In this document: positions 21,904 to 32,827 of the stretch, one piece after another | Layout: each line of letters opens with the position of its first letter | How positions within the stretch are numbered: position 1 is the first letter of the stretch | Origin: Sphaerulina vaccinii | Lineage: Eukaryota > Ascomycota > Dothideomycetes > Mycosphaerellales > Mycosphaerellaceae | Assembly: GCA_022570795.1 (NCBI GenBank) | Contig: JAKUDP010000009.1 | Coordinates: forward strand, 1,116,001 to 1,180,000 | Direction of reading: 5' to 3' | Length of the DNA stretch: 64,000 nt | Translations under genes and position numbers: made by a program | The notes under the pieces: model-generated | The model's input: the letters and a program-made list of their open reading frames with translations, nothing else | What the model was told of the DNA's origin: nothing | Database searches by the model: none

Positions 21904-23139
21904 ATGTCGGGCGAAAAGCGCTCAGCGGACCAGTCATTCGGCAGTTCGCAGCTAGTGAAGAGACAGAGATCCAATGGCGACATGAACGGAGCTCTCATCC
22001 AGCGCAATGGAGTGGTGAGTATTCTATGGACAAGCTGGATGCGCAGACAGTGCTAAAGCGGCATGTGAAGGGAGGCGCAATGGCTGATCAGGACGAATGA
22101 CTAGGGATTTGGCGCAAAAGGCTTGCAGTCTTCAGTTATGGAGCTGAGTGGTAAGCGAGCATTACAAGGGAAGTAAGAAAGGTACTGATGGCTAGTAGGA
22201 CACTCTGGTGAAGTCTTCACGGCTCGATTCGACCCCTCTGGCGCACATATCGCATCTGGATCCATGGACAGAACAATCCTTCTCTGGAACACATCTGGTG
22301 AATGTGAAAACTACGGTATTCTGACTGGACATAAGTCTGCGATCCTGGATCTACAGTGGTCGCGCGATAGCCAAGTCGTCTACACCGCAAGCGCAGACAA
22401 ACACGTTGCGAGCTTCAACGTGGAAACAGGCGAGAGGATACGAAGGCACGTTGGACACGAGGAGGTGATTAACTGCTTGGACGTGAGCAAAAGAGGAGAA
22501 GAATTCTTGGTCAGTGGAAGTGATGACGGCTCCATCTCGATATGGGATCCAAGGCAAAAGGCGGCACTGGACTACATTGAGACGGGCTTCCCAGTCACTG
22601 CCGTGTGTCTGGCCGAGGCAGGGAACGAGCTGTTCAGCGGAGGTATTGACAATGAGATCAAGGTGTGGGATCTGCGGATGAAGAAGACCACCTATGAGTT
22701 GAAGGGACACACGGACACGATAACAAGTCTCGCGATATCACCGGATCAGCAGAGCTTGCTCTCATACTCGCACGACTCGACAGTGCGGACCTGGGATGTG
22801 CGACCGTTTGCGCCGGCAGACAGGGCGATCAAGACATTCGATGGAGCACAGGCTGGCTTGGAGAAGAATCTCATCCGTGCGTGTTGGGACAGTGAAGGCA
22901 GAAAAGTGGCTGCTGGAGGTGGTGATGGCACTGTCACAATCTGGAACAGCAAAGATGGGAAGCTGTTGCACAAGCTGCCTGGTCACAAGGGTACAGTGAA
23001 CGATGTGCGGATATCGCCTGACGGATCTATGGGTAAGTTGAAGTCTATTCCTGAATATATCGCCATGTCCGCTAACTTTGCTTCAGTACTCTCCGCAAGC
23101 ACAGATCGTACCATGCTGTTAGGCGAGCTGCCACACTAG
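21904..23139 (+). CDS. U5 snRNP 40 kDa WD-repeat protein (SNRNP40/Spf38-like)
   Basis: Exons 21904-22014, 22129-22150, 22199-23032 and 23087-23139 give 339 residues; the second exon is only 22 nt. The protein is a seven-bladed WD40 propeller that fills nearly the whole chain and sits next to Prp8 in the U5 snRNP. It starts with a basic leader (MSGEKRSADQSFG...KRQR), then VMELSGHSGEVFTARFDPSG, IASGSMDRTILLWNT, the blade block beginning GHEEVINCLDVSKRGEE, SGSDDGSISIWDPRQK and LPGHKGTVNDVRISPDGS, ending TDRTMLLGELPH. The EEVINCLDVSKRGEE and DSTVRTWDVRPFAP blocks are typical of this subfamily rather than of generic WD proteins. The phase of all four exons agrees. Role: pre-mRNA splicing in the nucleus. 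Confidence 0.92.
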
Positions 23140-24300
23140 TCTGCTCATCTCGAGTCATGTCTTAGCGCAGAAGATCATCATGGTGCACGTCGTAACTTAG
23201 CAGGCTGTCAATCCGACTCCAGACAATCTCTGGATGGCAGGCCAGCGCCTGAGATGCCCTACAGTACAGACCCTGCCGCGCTTCGCCGCAGGATCCCACA
23301 GGGGAAGAGCTGCGAGGCATCAAGCTACACCAGCGGACAGGCAGGATAAGTCCCTCAAGGCGAGCCTCGGGCGCTTCACCTCTATTGCAGAGGCTGCTTC
23401 ATGTCTATAACGAATTCATCCGCCATCCAACGGCTCTCTGTGGGCACAAAAGTAGCTCAAACAAGCAGTCACAGCAATGATCAGAACCAAAAGAACGACC
23501 AGTTTGCGAGACGTCGTCGATCGCTCAGCAGTCCGGACGCGGGAGAGAACCGGTCAAGCTAAGAGAGAGCCTTGTTCGAGTCCTAGATCATATCAGCTTC
23601 CACCAACGTCAGCGATGTTGACGACTTATAGACTCAGCTATCAAAGCAGTGACGACTTGTCGCAGGTCATACCACTGGAGTGCTTCATGTAGTCTGTTCG
23701 CTGCCTGTCAGCTACCGAAATATCAGTGCGAGCAGAAGAGCCAAGATGGACCAGAATGCAAAACAAGCGCCATTCCCAATGACTGACTGACTTGACCACT
23801 TGGTCTAGACGACTGGTTGATATGGCTGGAAGTGAATGATCTCATGTCCCTCATCCTGATAGTCAAATGTAAAGAGCTGAAAGTGCGAAGAGATAGCAGA
23901 CGAATAGCAAAAGGCAATCGACACTCGGACTGTGAGCCCAGAAAAGATTTTTGGGATCTGCCGCATCAGTCCCTGTTTCTTCCCATGTCTAGCATCAGCT
24001 GTGCCTACGACTTACTAACTCAGCCACATAGCCTGTGCGATCGTGAAGTTGGCTGGTACGGGTCGTATGAATGCCTATATCGATGAGTGGTGGGTTGAGG
24101 TGATATAGGACTGCACCATTGTTAGTATTCGATGTGAGAAGGAATTGAAATAAGAGTCAATACTCTAAATATACACAAGAATCTACAATTCGTCCAGGCT
24201 CCACGAACGAACTACAGACTCGGGCCGCGGTGTTTCTATGAGATTACACTGGTGACTCTCTTATTCTTGCTTACACCACTCTATACTCGTCCCCTCTACT
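23140..24300. other. Intergenic, convergent 3' regions
   Basis: About 1.16 kb between two convergent genes. Short frames (23477-23692, 23817-24086) have no coding character that I recognise. No RNA gene or repeat was seen. Confidence 0.5.
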
Positions 24301-25811
24301 CTATGACATATTCCTGCTCATATCGTTTCGGATTCTGCTATAATCAAGAAGACCCTCAATCTGTCCCACGGCCGAAACAGCAATATCACGATCCCACAGC
24401 TTCTCCTGGGCAAATCTCATGACATCCTTGGCTGTGATGGCTCCGACTACTCGCTCAACTTCTTCAGGTGCAAGTCGGCGGCCAGTGGTGATGATTTGTC
24501 GTCCAATGTCCTCTGCGACTGCGGTGGTACCGTCCAGGGAGAGGAGGATAGATGCCTTCAGTTGCTGCTTGGCACGCTCTGTCTCGGCTTCGGTGACGTT
24601 GAACGATAGTCGAGACCATTCGCGGAGGGTGAAGTGGACAAGATCGTCGATGCGGGTGACTGCGTCGGTGACGAGGTAGATACCCCAAAGACCAGTGTCC
24701 GAGTAGGAAGTTGAGAAGGACATGAAAGAGTTGGCGAGCTTGTGGTCGTGGACGAAGGTGGAGAGCTTGGATCCGAGGTATGGCGAGTTGCCCATGCTGC
24801 GGTCCCAGTTTCCAACAATAGCCTGAGTGACGAGTGCGGTAAAGTAGTCGTCGTCCTTCCAGCTGACACCCTCAACTGCGATGGCAATGTTGGCAGTTGG
24901 CATGGTGTCGTCTCTTATCCTGACCTCTGATCCAACAAAGTCTGGCTTAGCGCCGAGTGCTCGGTCGAAGGCATTGTTCTGTGCGTTGGGGTTGTATGCT
25001 GGGACCTTGGAGAAGTACTTCTCGGCAAGCTGGACCATCTGGTCGTGAGGCACGCCACCAGATCCGACAAGAACCATACGGTCGGCAGTGTAGTTGGTCT
25101 TGATGTAGTTCTCAAGGTCGTTGCGCTGGATGGACAGGATGTTCTCCTTTGGCCCAAGAATTGTGCGGCCGAGTGGCTGTTGCTGGAAAGCAGTTGCGTG
25201 CAAGTGGTCAAACACAACCTCCTCTAGCTGCTTGTCCACCTCTTCCTGCTCGCGAAGGATGACATCTCGCTCACGCTCAATGGCAGATGGCTCGAGCTTG
25301 CTGTTCTGCAGGATATCGGCGAGGATGTCGACGGAGGCGGGCACATCGCTGTTGAAGGACTTGGCGTAGTAGACGGTGTTCTCGCGGGAAGTGTATGCGT
25401 TGAGGTGACCGCCCATGTTCTCAATCTCGAGCTCCAACTGCGACTGACTGCGCTTTTGCGTGCCCTTGAAGGCGAGATGCTCGAGGAAGTGTGCGGTGCC
25501 ATTGGTCTTGTCTGTCTCAGCGCGCGAACCCGCATCAATCCAGACACCGACTGTGGAAGTTTGCGCATAAGGCGAGTATTCCGTGGCGATCTGTTACTCT
25601 CCATCAGCTATGCCATTCTTCGCACCTTCCTACCCATATAGATATCTATGCTCACTGTGAAGCCGTTGCTCAGCGTGGTCGATTCGGTGGTTGATCCATG
25701 GCTCACAGGAGTCGCGAGCGCTCGGCGGGTGATGGATGGTCGGACGGCATTGATCGCGCGCTGTGCACGCAGTCCAGTCTGCAGACTCAGTGCAAGTCTT
25801 CGAGAGGCCAT
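24301..25811 (-). CDS. mppB: Mitochondrial processing peptidase beta subunit
   Basis: Exons on the minus strand are 25656-25811 and 24301-25590 (intron 65 nt, phase 0), giving 481 residues. The N-terminus is an Arg/Ser/Ala-rich matrix-targeting sequence (MASRRLALSLQTGLRAQRA). The zinc-binding inverzincin motif reads HFLEHLAFKG near residue 90; ENTVYYAKSFNSDVP further on supplies the region of the distal Glu. The C-terminal half carries TMPTANIAIAVEGVSW, GNWDRSMG and the closing inactive-lobe fold, and the chain ends in MSRNMS. This is the catalytic subunit that removes presequences from imported matrix proteins and, in many fungi, also serves as core protein 1 of complex III. It is divergent from SDH4. 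Confidence 0.95.
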
Positions 25812-26418
25812 CGCCGGGAGAGTGTGTGTGGGTGGGTGGTTATGGAGAGTGGTGAGGATACCTTATCGAATGGCTGTGGCCCGGTCTGCAATGCTTCAAG
25901 ATGTTTTCGGCGGCTTCTCCCGCAGCTGACCTCAAATCGAGAGGCCGAGAGAGAGCGATTGAGAAATAATTGATACAGACGGCGAACGAAGATGAACATT
26001 CACTTCTACTACTACAGTAGTCTCTCTCTTCTGTTAGATTAGTCGTCATGCTTGGGAAGTTGATCGGTCCCTGTGTCGTCTCTTTTGCGCTTGTTGCCCT
26101 TTTGCTGCGCTCGTTCGACATCGACTACAGCTTTCCTCTCCAACCGCGACATCTACTCTCTTCCACAATCAACACCAGGAACTCGACTACTGTTTACCTG
26201 GCACCGTATACTCGTGTTACTTTCCATACTATATGATAGACAATATATAAAGCAGCAAGCAGAGCACATTTCACTACCAAAAGTCATGCTCGTCTATGCA
26301 GCCACTCACATGCAAGGAATTTGTCTTTGACCTCGGGCATAAGTTCACCGGCAATAGCGTCCAACCATCCTCGACGACCTCCAAACACAGAGACATCGTT
26401 GTCCATACCTCCACAGTC
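25812..26418. promoter_or_regulatory. Divergent promoter between two mitochondrial genes
   Basis: The 607 bp carry the promoters of MPP beta (leftward) and SDH4 (rightward). A TATA-like TATATAA lies at about 26244-26250, some 170 bp before the SDH4 ATG. Small frames on both strands (26048-26236 and others) are not convincing. Confidence 0.45.
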
Positions 26419-27164
26419 ATGGCTTCGATAATGCGACCGACACTCCTTCGCCAGGTGCAGGCTGCATCCACGCAACGCGCCTCTTCCTCGATCATCTCCA
26501 GCCTGCGAACGAAGCAGCAATCCGCGTTGACGACACGAGTCTCACGATCCGCGTTCCAGACATCTGCCGCACGAAAGATCCTCCCACCGCTTCCACAGGT
26601 CATCCGAGGAGGCGTCAATGACCCTGCGCCTATCCCAGAGACACACCCGAGCCATGGAAGCTATCACTGGACTGCTGAGAGGTATGGAACATAGTGAAAG
26701 TGGAGAGGGAGGGTATGAACAAGAAGACGTGCTAATATGGAGGGTTTGTAGAGCTGTCTCGATCGGCCTCATCCCATTGACCATCATGCCATTCGCTGCT
26801 GGCTCGCTCAACCCAATCCTGGATGGCGCTTTGATCGGCTTGACCATTATCCACACATATATCGGCTTCGGGTGAGTACAATCAGCACACTTCCGGGCCA
26901 GTCATGACCTCGGCAACTAACAGCATTTGCTACAGCGCCGCGATAACGGACTACTTCCCAACATGGCGCGTGCCCAAGACCCGCAAGATCGCTGATTGGG
27001 CAAACGTGCTGATGGTCTTTGTGGTCGGCTGGGGATACTACGAATTTGAGACGAACGACGTTGGACTTACAGAGGGTATCAAGAGAATTTGGAAGGCTGG
27101 TGCGAACGCAAAGGATGCCGAGGCTAAGATCGCTGGCGGTCCTCTTGACAGACTGGCCAACTAA
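26419..27164 (+). CDS. sdh4: Succinate dehydrogenase membrane anchor subunit CybS
   Basis: Exons 26419-26681, 26752-26872 and 26937-27164 (introns 70 and 64 nt) give 203 residues. The protein anchors succinate dehydrogenase (complex II) in the inner mitochondrial membrane and helps form the ubiquinone and haem b sites. Residues 1-55 are a Ser/Arg/Gln-rich presequence (MASIMRPTLLRQVQAAS). Then come the segment HPSHGSYHWTAER and three helices: the first with IGLIPLTIMPFAAGS, the second with ALIGLTIIHTYIGFG and its haem-ligand His, followed by the quinone-site AAITDYFP, and the third ANVLMVFVVGWGYYEF. The ATG at 26419 was chosen because it starts the presequence; an in-frame upstream frame lacks targeting character. 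Confidence 0.95.
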
Positions 27165-28070
27165 AAGAGAAAGAGGCAGTATATGGAGCCAGTCTCAAGC
27201 TTCCATGTGTATAGTTGACTTGAATTGGAAGGAGTTGCAAGAGAGGCGGGCAAACATACAGGGATACTGGTCGAATGGAACAGCTTCAATGCGGCCCCTT
27301 TCCTTACTCTTTCATTTACCTTGACTGTCAGCTGTGCTATGGAGAACAACCACAGATACAGCCTTCCGATGGATAGCTGCGTATACCCGTGCTGCAAATC
27401 TGCATTACAGATCGGAATACAAGACAGTGTATACGCCGCTCTAACGGAGACGGAGAGACATCGTGTTACGACTGTTCTGTCTGCCGGTTGCTTGCAAGTC
27501 AAATATCCAAGTCTGCAGCATCAGCATACTTAGCTTCTGGAAGAAGGCTATTTGCACACTGCCGAAGCGCCCTTGGTGCTTCAGAGAATCCCAGTCTGTA
27601 TGCTCAATCTACAACTTTCTACAAAGAAGATCTCGTAACCCCGCTACGATCCGACGTCGCCCGCTAGGGTCTCACCACCTTGGTGTCTCAACTTTCTTTC
27701 ACTTCATAGTCGAGAGGGCCTGCGTGATGGGTCGACAAAGGCATCGAATGACACCAAAAGCTCTTTCATACCATGAACCACAACCGCATTGTGCTCATAC
27801 AAAGGCTCCTTTCAATCGAAGTCGTTGGGGAACAAAGCCGAGAGGAAGACAAAGCCATGTTCGCTGATGGCCAGCATACAAGAAGAGGCCCCAGTCAGCA
27901 TCACAGCGGATTTCTTCTCCACACATTCTCTGCGACCTTGATCAATACTTTCCTTTCGTGCTTACTATCTCTCTAGTGCTGGCACTGGACGGACAAGACC
28001 AACCCACGATCAAGTCAGCAGCAGAGTGCAGTCAGGACATCACCACTGACGCGTCAAAAGACCTCGCTCC
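27165..28070. other. Intergenic
   Basis: About 900 bp between SDH4 and a hypothetical gene. Overlapping short frames (27161-27976) on both strands carry no recognisable domain. No RNA gene was seen. Confidence 0.45.
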
Positions 28071-28730
28071 ATGTATCAGTTCAAAGTTTCCGTGCCCGGA
28101 AAGGCCCACTCTACTCAAGAGTCACAAGACACGGATTCCATTACTGGCAGCGACTCATCAAGCGTCTATTCTTCTACTTCTAGCACAAGCCAAGAGACAA
28201 TCCCAGAGGCGATGGACAACAGTGTATCAACGTACGTCGGTGGCGCACCCCTCTCTCCAATCGAAGAAGAAAAACAAGACGAAGAATGGCCACTCAAGAA
28301 CATCAGACAGGAAGAGCACAACATTGACAACACAAAGCAGGAACACGAGCGAGCACAAGCGCTACACGCTCTCACCCGCGCAACACCGCCCTCTTCACCA
28401 ACTGCCAAGTTTTCTCTCTTTCCTATCACTCCAGCGGTCGTCGCCAAGAGTTCCATCAGCGCACCTATCAAGATCAACGATTCTCGCTTCCGAGAACGCA
28501 AGCCTGATGGACCTTTCAACTCAAACCCTTTCTCTGCCAACGAGCGCCGCGATCTGTTCAAAGCCAATCGTCGCAAGGCAGTGAGGAACGACCAGTGGAT
28601 CGAGAACATCTCCATTTGTCCACGACCAGAAGCTGCGCCAGCCCCTGCATTGCCAATATACCCATGCAACAAGGCGCCAGACTTTGAGGAGACGGATGTT
28701 CTCGACCTTTTCCCACAACCACCAAAGTAA
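28071..28730 (+). CDS. Hypothetical low-complexity protein
   Basis: A single-exon frame of 219 residues from ATG 28071. The composition is typical of disordered fungal proteins: a Ser/Thr-rich stretch near residues 20-45, an acidic patch (PLSPIEEEKQDEEW) near 62, and a basic conserved-looking block (NPFSANERRDLFKANRRKA) near 150. No signal peptide or membrane segment is present. A 211-codon frame on the opposite strand covers the same bases, but its Cys/Ser-rich translation looks like a shadow. No family was recognised. The gene sits just outside the catabolic cluster and faces it tail to tail; there is no evidence that it belongs to it. Confidence 0.55.
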   Translation: MYQFKVSVPGKAHSTQESQDTDSITGSDSSSVYSSTSSTSQETIPEAMDNSVSTYVGGAPLSPIEEEKQDEEWPLKNIRQEEHNIDNTKQEHERAQALHALTRATPPSSPTAKFSLFPITPAVVAKSSISAPIKINDSRFRERKPDGPFNSNPFSANERRDLFKANRRKAVRNDQWIENISICPRPEAAPAPALPIYPCNKAPDFEETDVLDLFPQPPK

Positions 28731-28948
28731 ATTGACAACTGCTTGAGACCAGAGTAAAGTAATAGACCTGGCTTGAGTAGGGCACGTCCGAAGAGTGCCA
28801 TCTTTCAAGGGAATGGAGGTCATCGTATCCTAGCTGGAAAGCTGGGCTTCGGAGACTTTACTAATGCTTGGTAGCACCTCGTGCTTCGTGAAAGTGGTGC
28901 TCCTGACTTTTAGTTTTGGGAAGTTGTATCTTGACCGTGCATCGTAAT

Positions 28949-29407
28949 TCATGCCCTCACGATAGCCGTACACTTAATCTCAACCAACAATCTCGGATTA
29001 GGCAAAGCTCTGACCTCAACAGTCGTCCTAGCAGGTGCATTTGCTCTGTCAGGCCATACTTTGTTCCACTCAGCATTCATTCCCGCATAGTCATCCTTCA
29101 TGTTGACCAGAAATACTGTGGCATCAACGACATCGGCAATACTTCCTGTGCCGTTGGTACTGCCTTGAATTATCGTGTCAATATTGCGTAAGACAGCAGC
29201 TGTTTGCTCTTCGATGTGTAGAACTAGAGTGCCATTGGAATCTTCTTTGACGCCCTCCCACGTGCCATCGCCACGTCTTGATGAGGTTCCGGAGATATAG
29301 ATGCTTCGTGTAGTTGGTTCGATGATCCTGGCGTGTGGATAGTTTGCGAGTCCTTGAGCACTGCCACTGGGCAGAAAGTATGGCGCGCTATTGCTGTTTG
29401 AAGACAT
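28949..29407 (-). CDS. RidA-fold deaminase, probable 2-aminomuconate deaminase
   Basis: A single-exon gene of 152 residues, longer than housekeeping RidA proteins of about 130. Family features are IIEPTTRSIYISGTSSR near residue 28, a central EEQTAAVLRNIDTI helix, VVDATVFLVNMKDDYAGMN, and the end ARTTVEVRALPNPRLLVEIK with the substrate-binding Arg. In bacterial 2-nitrobenzoate and 3-hydroxyanthranilate pathways a RidA-related enzyme hydrolyses 2-aminomuconate to 4-oxalocrotonate plus ammonia. Position next to the dehydrogenase, decarboxylase and dioxygenase genes supports the same job here. The fold is certain; the substrate is inferred from neighbours. A general imine deaminase is the alternative. 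Confidence 0.8.
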   Translation of the reverse strand: MSSNSNSAPYFLPSGSAQGLANYPHARIIEPTTRSIYISGTSSRRGDGTWEGVKEDSNGTLVLHIEEQTAAVLRNIDTIIQGSTNGTGSIADVVDATVFLVNMKDDYAGMNAEWNKVWPDRANAPARTTVEVRALPNPRLLVEIKCTAIVRA

Positions 29408-29769
29408 TGTTGTTAATCATGTATTGCTCAATGCTGTGTCTATCTGCTTTTTTGGTAGAAATGTGTAGTACTGTAAGACGGAGCTCATACCTGAGCCAAG
29501 GTACCGGCCCGAGACCACTACCTGTGCTCTTCTTGACCAAACTCACTGGCGCTTCCACTTCCGCGCCATCCGATACTCCAGCATGACTTCCGTGTTGGCC
29601 TCTCATTGTAAAGTCTGTTTCTGACTTCCGGTCTGGATGCAAGCGGTAGGTGACAGGTCAGCAAGTATCTTCGAAAATGCGAAGCTGTCTGAGCGTGATC
29701 TATCTCTGAGTTTGTTGCCGTAGTAGGCTTCTTCTCGTTGAGACATAGTGATCATGCTAAAGACAGATC
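29408..29769. other. Intergenic, upstream of the RidA-like gene
   Basis: This 362 bp lies between two same-strand cluster genes: the 3' flank of the dehydrogenase and the promoter of the deaminase. No additional gene was seen. Confidence 0.45.
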
Positions 29770-31498
29770 TCACATCGGAATGTGCAGTGTGCGAGTGACA
29801 GTGAAAACATCTCTGCTGTACGCACCACCTTCGCGTCCAGTTCCCGAGCTCTTCATGCCTCCAAACGGAGTCGCTAATTGCCGAACAAGCCAGCAATTCA
29901 CCCACACCATTCCGGCTTCAAGCTGTTCACCCACTCGACGCATTCTGGATCCATCTTTCGTCAGCACAATCGCTGCCAGTCCATTCTCGCTATCATTGGC
30001 AAGCTGGACTGCGTGATCCTCGCTGTCGAAAGGACTGATTGTGACTACTGGGCCAAAGATTTCGTCCTTGATGACAGCACTCTCCTGAGAGACGGAGGTG
30101 AGTATAGTCGGCTTAATCCAGTAGCCACCCGCTGGAGTCTCTAGTGGCACTTCTCCAAGCTCGAAACAGACCCCTTCTTGTTGTGCTAGCTCCAGATAAC
30201 GTCTGATTTTGGTGTAGTGCTGCAGTGATATCACTGCACCTAGGTCTTTGCCCAGCACGAAAGCCTCGCTGACGTGTGCGTTGAAGCGCTTGACAAAATC
30301 TGCGTATACAGATTGCTCTACATAGATTCTTGAGCCGCACAAGCATATCTGCGTGGCATTAGCACATGTAATTTATATCAGCGGAGGTGAGCGTACTTCG
30401 CCTTGATTCTCGAAGGCAGCTTTGGCAGTGAGCTTAACAGCAGCTTCCAAATCAGCATCTGCGAATACTAAAGCTGGATTCTTGCCACCGAGTTCGAGCG
30501 ACAAGTGTTTCCCGATGTCTTCGACAGTATCTTTGCGAATTTGTAGACCAGTCACAGTTCCTCCCGTGAAGCTGACGCCACGGATAAGCTTATGTTGCAC
30601 AAGTGCTGAGCCAGTGGGCAGACCAGGACCGAAGACGATGTTCATGACACCAGGTGGCAGACCCGCTTCTCTGAAAACATCAGCGAGCACTGCGAAGAGT
30701 CAGTGAACGCTGGTCAGAGATAGGATTTTGGAGTCTTACAAAAAGCAGACATGCTTGTCAGTTCACTCGGCTTTGCAACTCCTGTGCAACCAAAAGCAAG
30801 GCATGGTGCGATCTTCCATGTGAGCAAGTACAACGGCATATTCCAAGGACTTATCAGTGCGAAGACGCCGAGCGGACTTCGATGCTCATAGGTCAAGACA
30901 TTTTCATCTGTGAACCTCGCTGCACTTTCGTCGTGCAGGATATAGCCGGCGAAGTATCGAAAGTTTGATTCGGCACGCTCAATCTCGACCTTTGCTCGGG
31001 CAAATGTCTTGCCTTGATCAATACTCTCCCAGGTAGCGAAGGTATCTCGACGTCCTGCGATGAAGTCCGCAATCCGATTGAGGATCTTTGATCGTTCGGA
31101 CTTAGTGGTCTTGGACCAGGATTTGAATGCTTCGTGTGCAGCATGGACAGCTTGATCGACCACGATATGGTCGCTACTTGGTACTTTCGCAAAGACTTTG
31201 CCACTAGTGAATCCGATTCAATGTCAGTGGGTATCAGGAATGACTCGCATCGGCAGGATTGTCTGAATTCGTTTCTCGCTGCCTGACGCGCGCCCTCGTG
31301 TAGAAAAACCATCATCTCACATGCTTTATGAACTTACGTCTTTGGCTCGAAGGAGTCGATTGTATCCGCCGCTTGCTGTTCTTGAAAGCCTCCTTTAATG
31401 AAGTTCTGCAGCTTGATCGGGTCACGCTCGTATATCTCACAGGTATCTGCAACCGTCCTCACGCCCCAAAGCTTCTTGAGCAAGTCTACTGACGACAT
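29770..31498 (-). CDS. Aldehyde dehydrogenase, probable 2-aminomuconate-6-semialdehyde dehydrogenase
   Basis: Exons on the minus strand are 31338-31498, 30740-31203, 30397-30689 and 29770-30348 (introns 134, 50 and 48 nt), giving 498 residues. The NAD-dependent ALDH fold is complete: SPWNMPLYLLTWKIAPCLAFG and KPSELTSMSAF in the coenzyme-binding part, GVSFTGGTVTG, the catalytic Glu in LSLELGGKNP, and the catalytic Cys region FENQGEICLCGSR spread over an exon junction. EIFGPVVTISPF and FGGMKSSGTGREGG close the fold. The ICLCGSR form and overall pattern match the ALDH8/2-hydroxymuconic semialdehyde group. The enzyme would oxidise 2-aminomuconate 6-semialdehyde to 2-aminomuconate. The family is firm; the substrate rests on the ACMSD-type gene 186 bp upstream. 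Confidence 0.88.
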
Positions 31499-31684
31499 GT
31501 TTGAACTGTACACTTCAGTATATAGATGGATTTGCCTGAGGGAGAGTCCTGAAATAGTGTTGTGTTGCACAGAACGGTATCTCTACTATTGGCTCGATTG
31601 AAGTGTGCAGGATGGCTTCCGAGGTGCAGTATCCGAGACCTGGCCAGGGTAGTCTTCGTGATCACAGTCTTTGAAGCATTGCGT

Positions 31685-32827
31685 CTATGGTACTTCCTTT
31701 CGAGTTACTACATGTTGCCACTTAGGGTCATGATCGAGTCCGAGAAAGCGCAGAGTGTTTGTGGCTAGCATGCCAGCTCTCTCGCCGTCGTTTAGGAATC
31801 TCGCAAGGCTCTTGTCGGACGACAACATTCTGCCTGCTTCAGGAACCTCGCCAAGTGGAAATGGGTAATCGCTGCCCATCACAATCCTCTCATGGCCAAC
31901 CTTCTTTACCAGATACTCGAGCAGGTCTGGATCATGAACAAGTGAATCAATCCAGATGTTCTGCTTCTCGCAAAGGTGCTGAATTGGAGTCGTTCCTGCG
32001 GCATCGAGCGCGACGAGGTCGGGTCTACAGTCGTAGCCGTGCTGGATTCTGCCTATCAAAGCAGGCCAAGCGCCACCTGCGTGTGCAAAACACATTCTCA
32101 GCTTCGGGAACTTGACAAATGTGCCGGCACATGTGAGCGCATGCAAGCACAATGCGGTCTCGCATGGCATTCCGACGAGCCAGCTGCTCCAGTATCGCTC
32201 CCATCTGTTCTTATTCTCCTTTGGTAACGAGTAGCCCAAAGGATGAACGAAGATTGGCATATCAAGATCCTCACAAGCACGCCAGAGCGGCTCAAAGACC
32301 TGATCGTCTAAGAACGACCCGTTGACTTCCGTGCCTATCTCGACTCCAACTAAGCCAAGCTCGTACTTGCAGCGATGTAGTTCTCGAATTGAGGCGTCGA
32401 TATCTTGAAGAGGAAGCGTGCCAAGACCAATGAATTTATCTGGCCATCGTCGACACACTTGCGCAAGATCATCATTCAGGTATTGCACAAACCTGGTCGC
32501 GGGTTCGCTCGGCTTCTCATAGCAGAAGAGGACAGGCACTGTACTCAGAACTTGCACGTCAACTCCAGCTGCTGCCATATCATCGAGTCTTGTTTGAGGA
32601 TCGAAGCAATTAGGCTCCACAGTCCTGAAGAAGGAATCGCCAACAAACATGTCAACCTTCTTGTCATCTTTGTGGTTCACTTTGAGCTGCGGCCAGTCTC
32701 GACTGCCGCACGATTCGGATAGCGATGCCAGATCCGGCAGTGTAGATGGCATGATATGCGTATGCATGTCAATCTTGAAAGGCCGCCGGCTGTGCTGCGG
32801 GCAGCATTCGTGGCCGTGAGTACCCAT
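31685..32827 (-). CDS. Amidohydrolase-family decarboxylase, probable ACMSD
   Basis: A single-exon gene of 380 residues. Metal-binding features of the ACMSD family are all present: DMHTHIMP near residue 20, FVHPLGYSLP near 195, MCFAHAGGAWP near 245 and VMGSDYPFPLGE near 318. EPNCFDPQTRLDDMAAAGVD and VLSTVPVLFCYEKP resemble 2-amino-3-carboxymuconate-6-semialdehyde decarboxylase more than the salicylate or orsellinate decarboxylase branches. ACMSD removes CO2 from the product of 3-hydroxyanthranilate dioxygenase and so diverts it away from quinolinate and NAD. The dioxygenase gene lies head to head 578 bp away, which strengthens the assignment. Alternative: another aromatic-acid decarboxylase of the same family. 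Confidence 0.88.
   Translation of the reverse strand: MGTHGHECCPQHSRRPFKIDMHTHIMPSTLPDLASLSESCGSRDWPQLKVNHKDDKKVDMFVGDSFFRTVEPNCFDPQTRLDDMAAAGVDVQVLSTVPVLFCYEKPSEPATRFVQYLNDDLAQVCRRWPDKFIGLGTLPLQDIDASIRELHRCKYELGLVGVEIGTEVNGSFLDDQVFEPLWRACEDLDMPIFVHPLGYSLPKENKNRWERYWSSWLVGMPCETALCLHALTCAGTFVKFPKLRMCFAHAGGAWPALIGRIQHGYDCRPDLVALDAAGTTPIQHLCEKQNIWIDSLVHDPDLLEYLVKKVGHERIVMGSDYPFPLGEVPEAGRMLSSDKSLARFLNDGERAGMLATNTLRFLGLDHDPKWQHVVTRKEVP

Noticed and set aside
28166..28801. Minus-strand frame of 211 codons opposite the hypothetical gene
   Set aside because: Cys/Ser clusters look like reverse reading of acidic codons; the plus frame is more protein-like.
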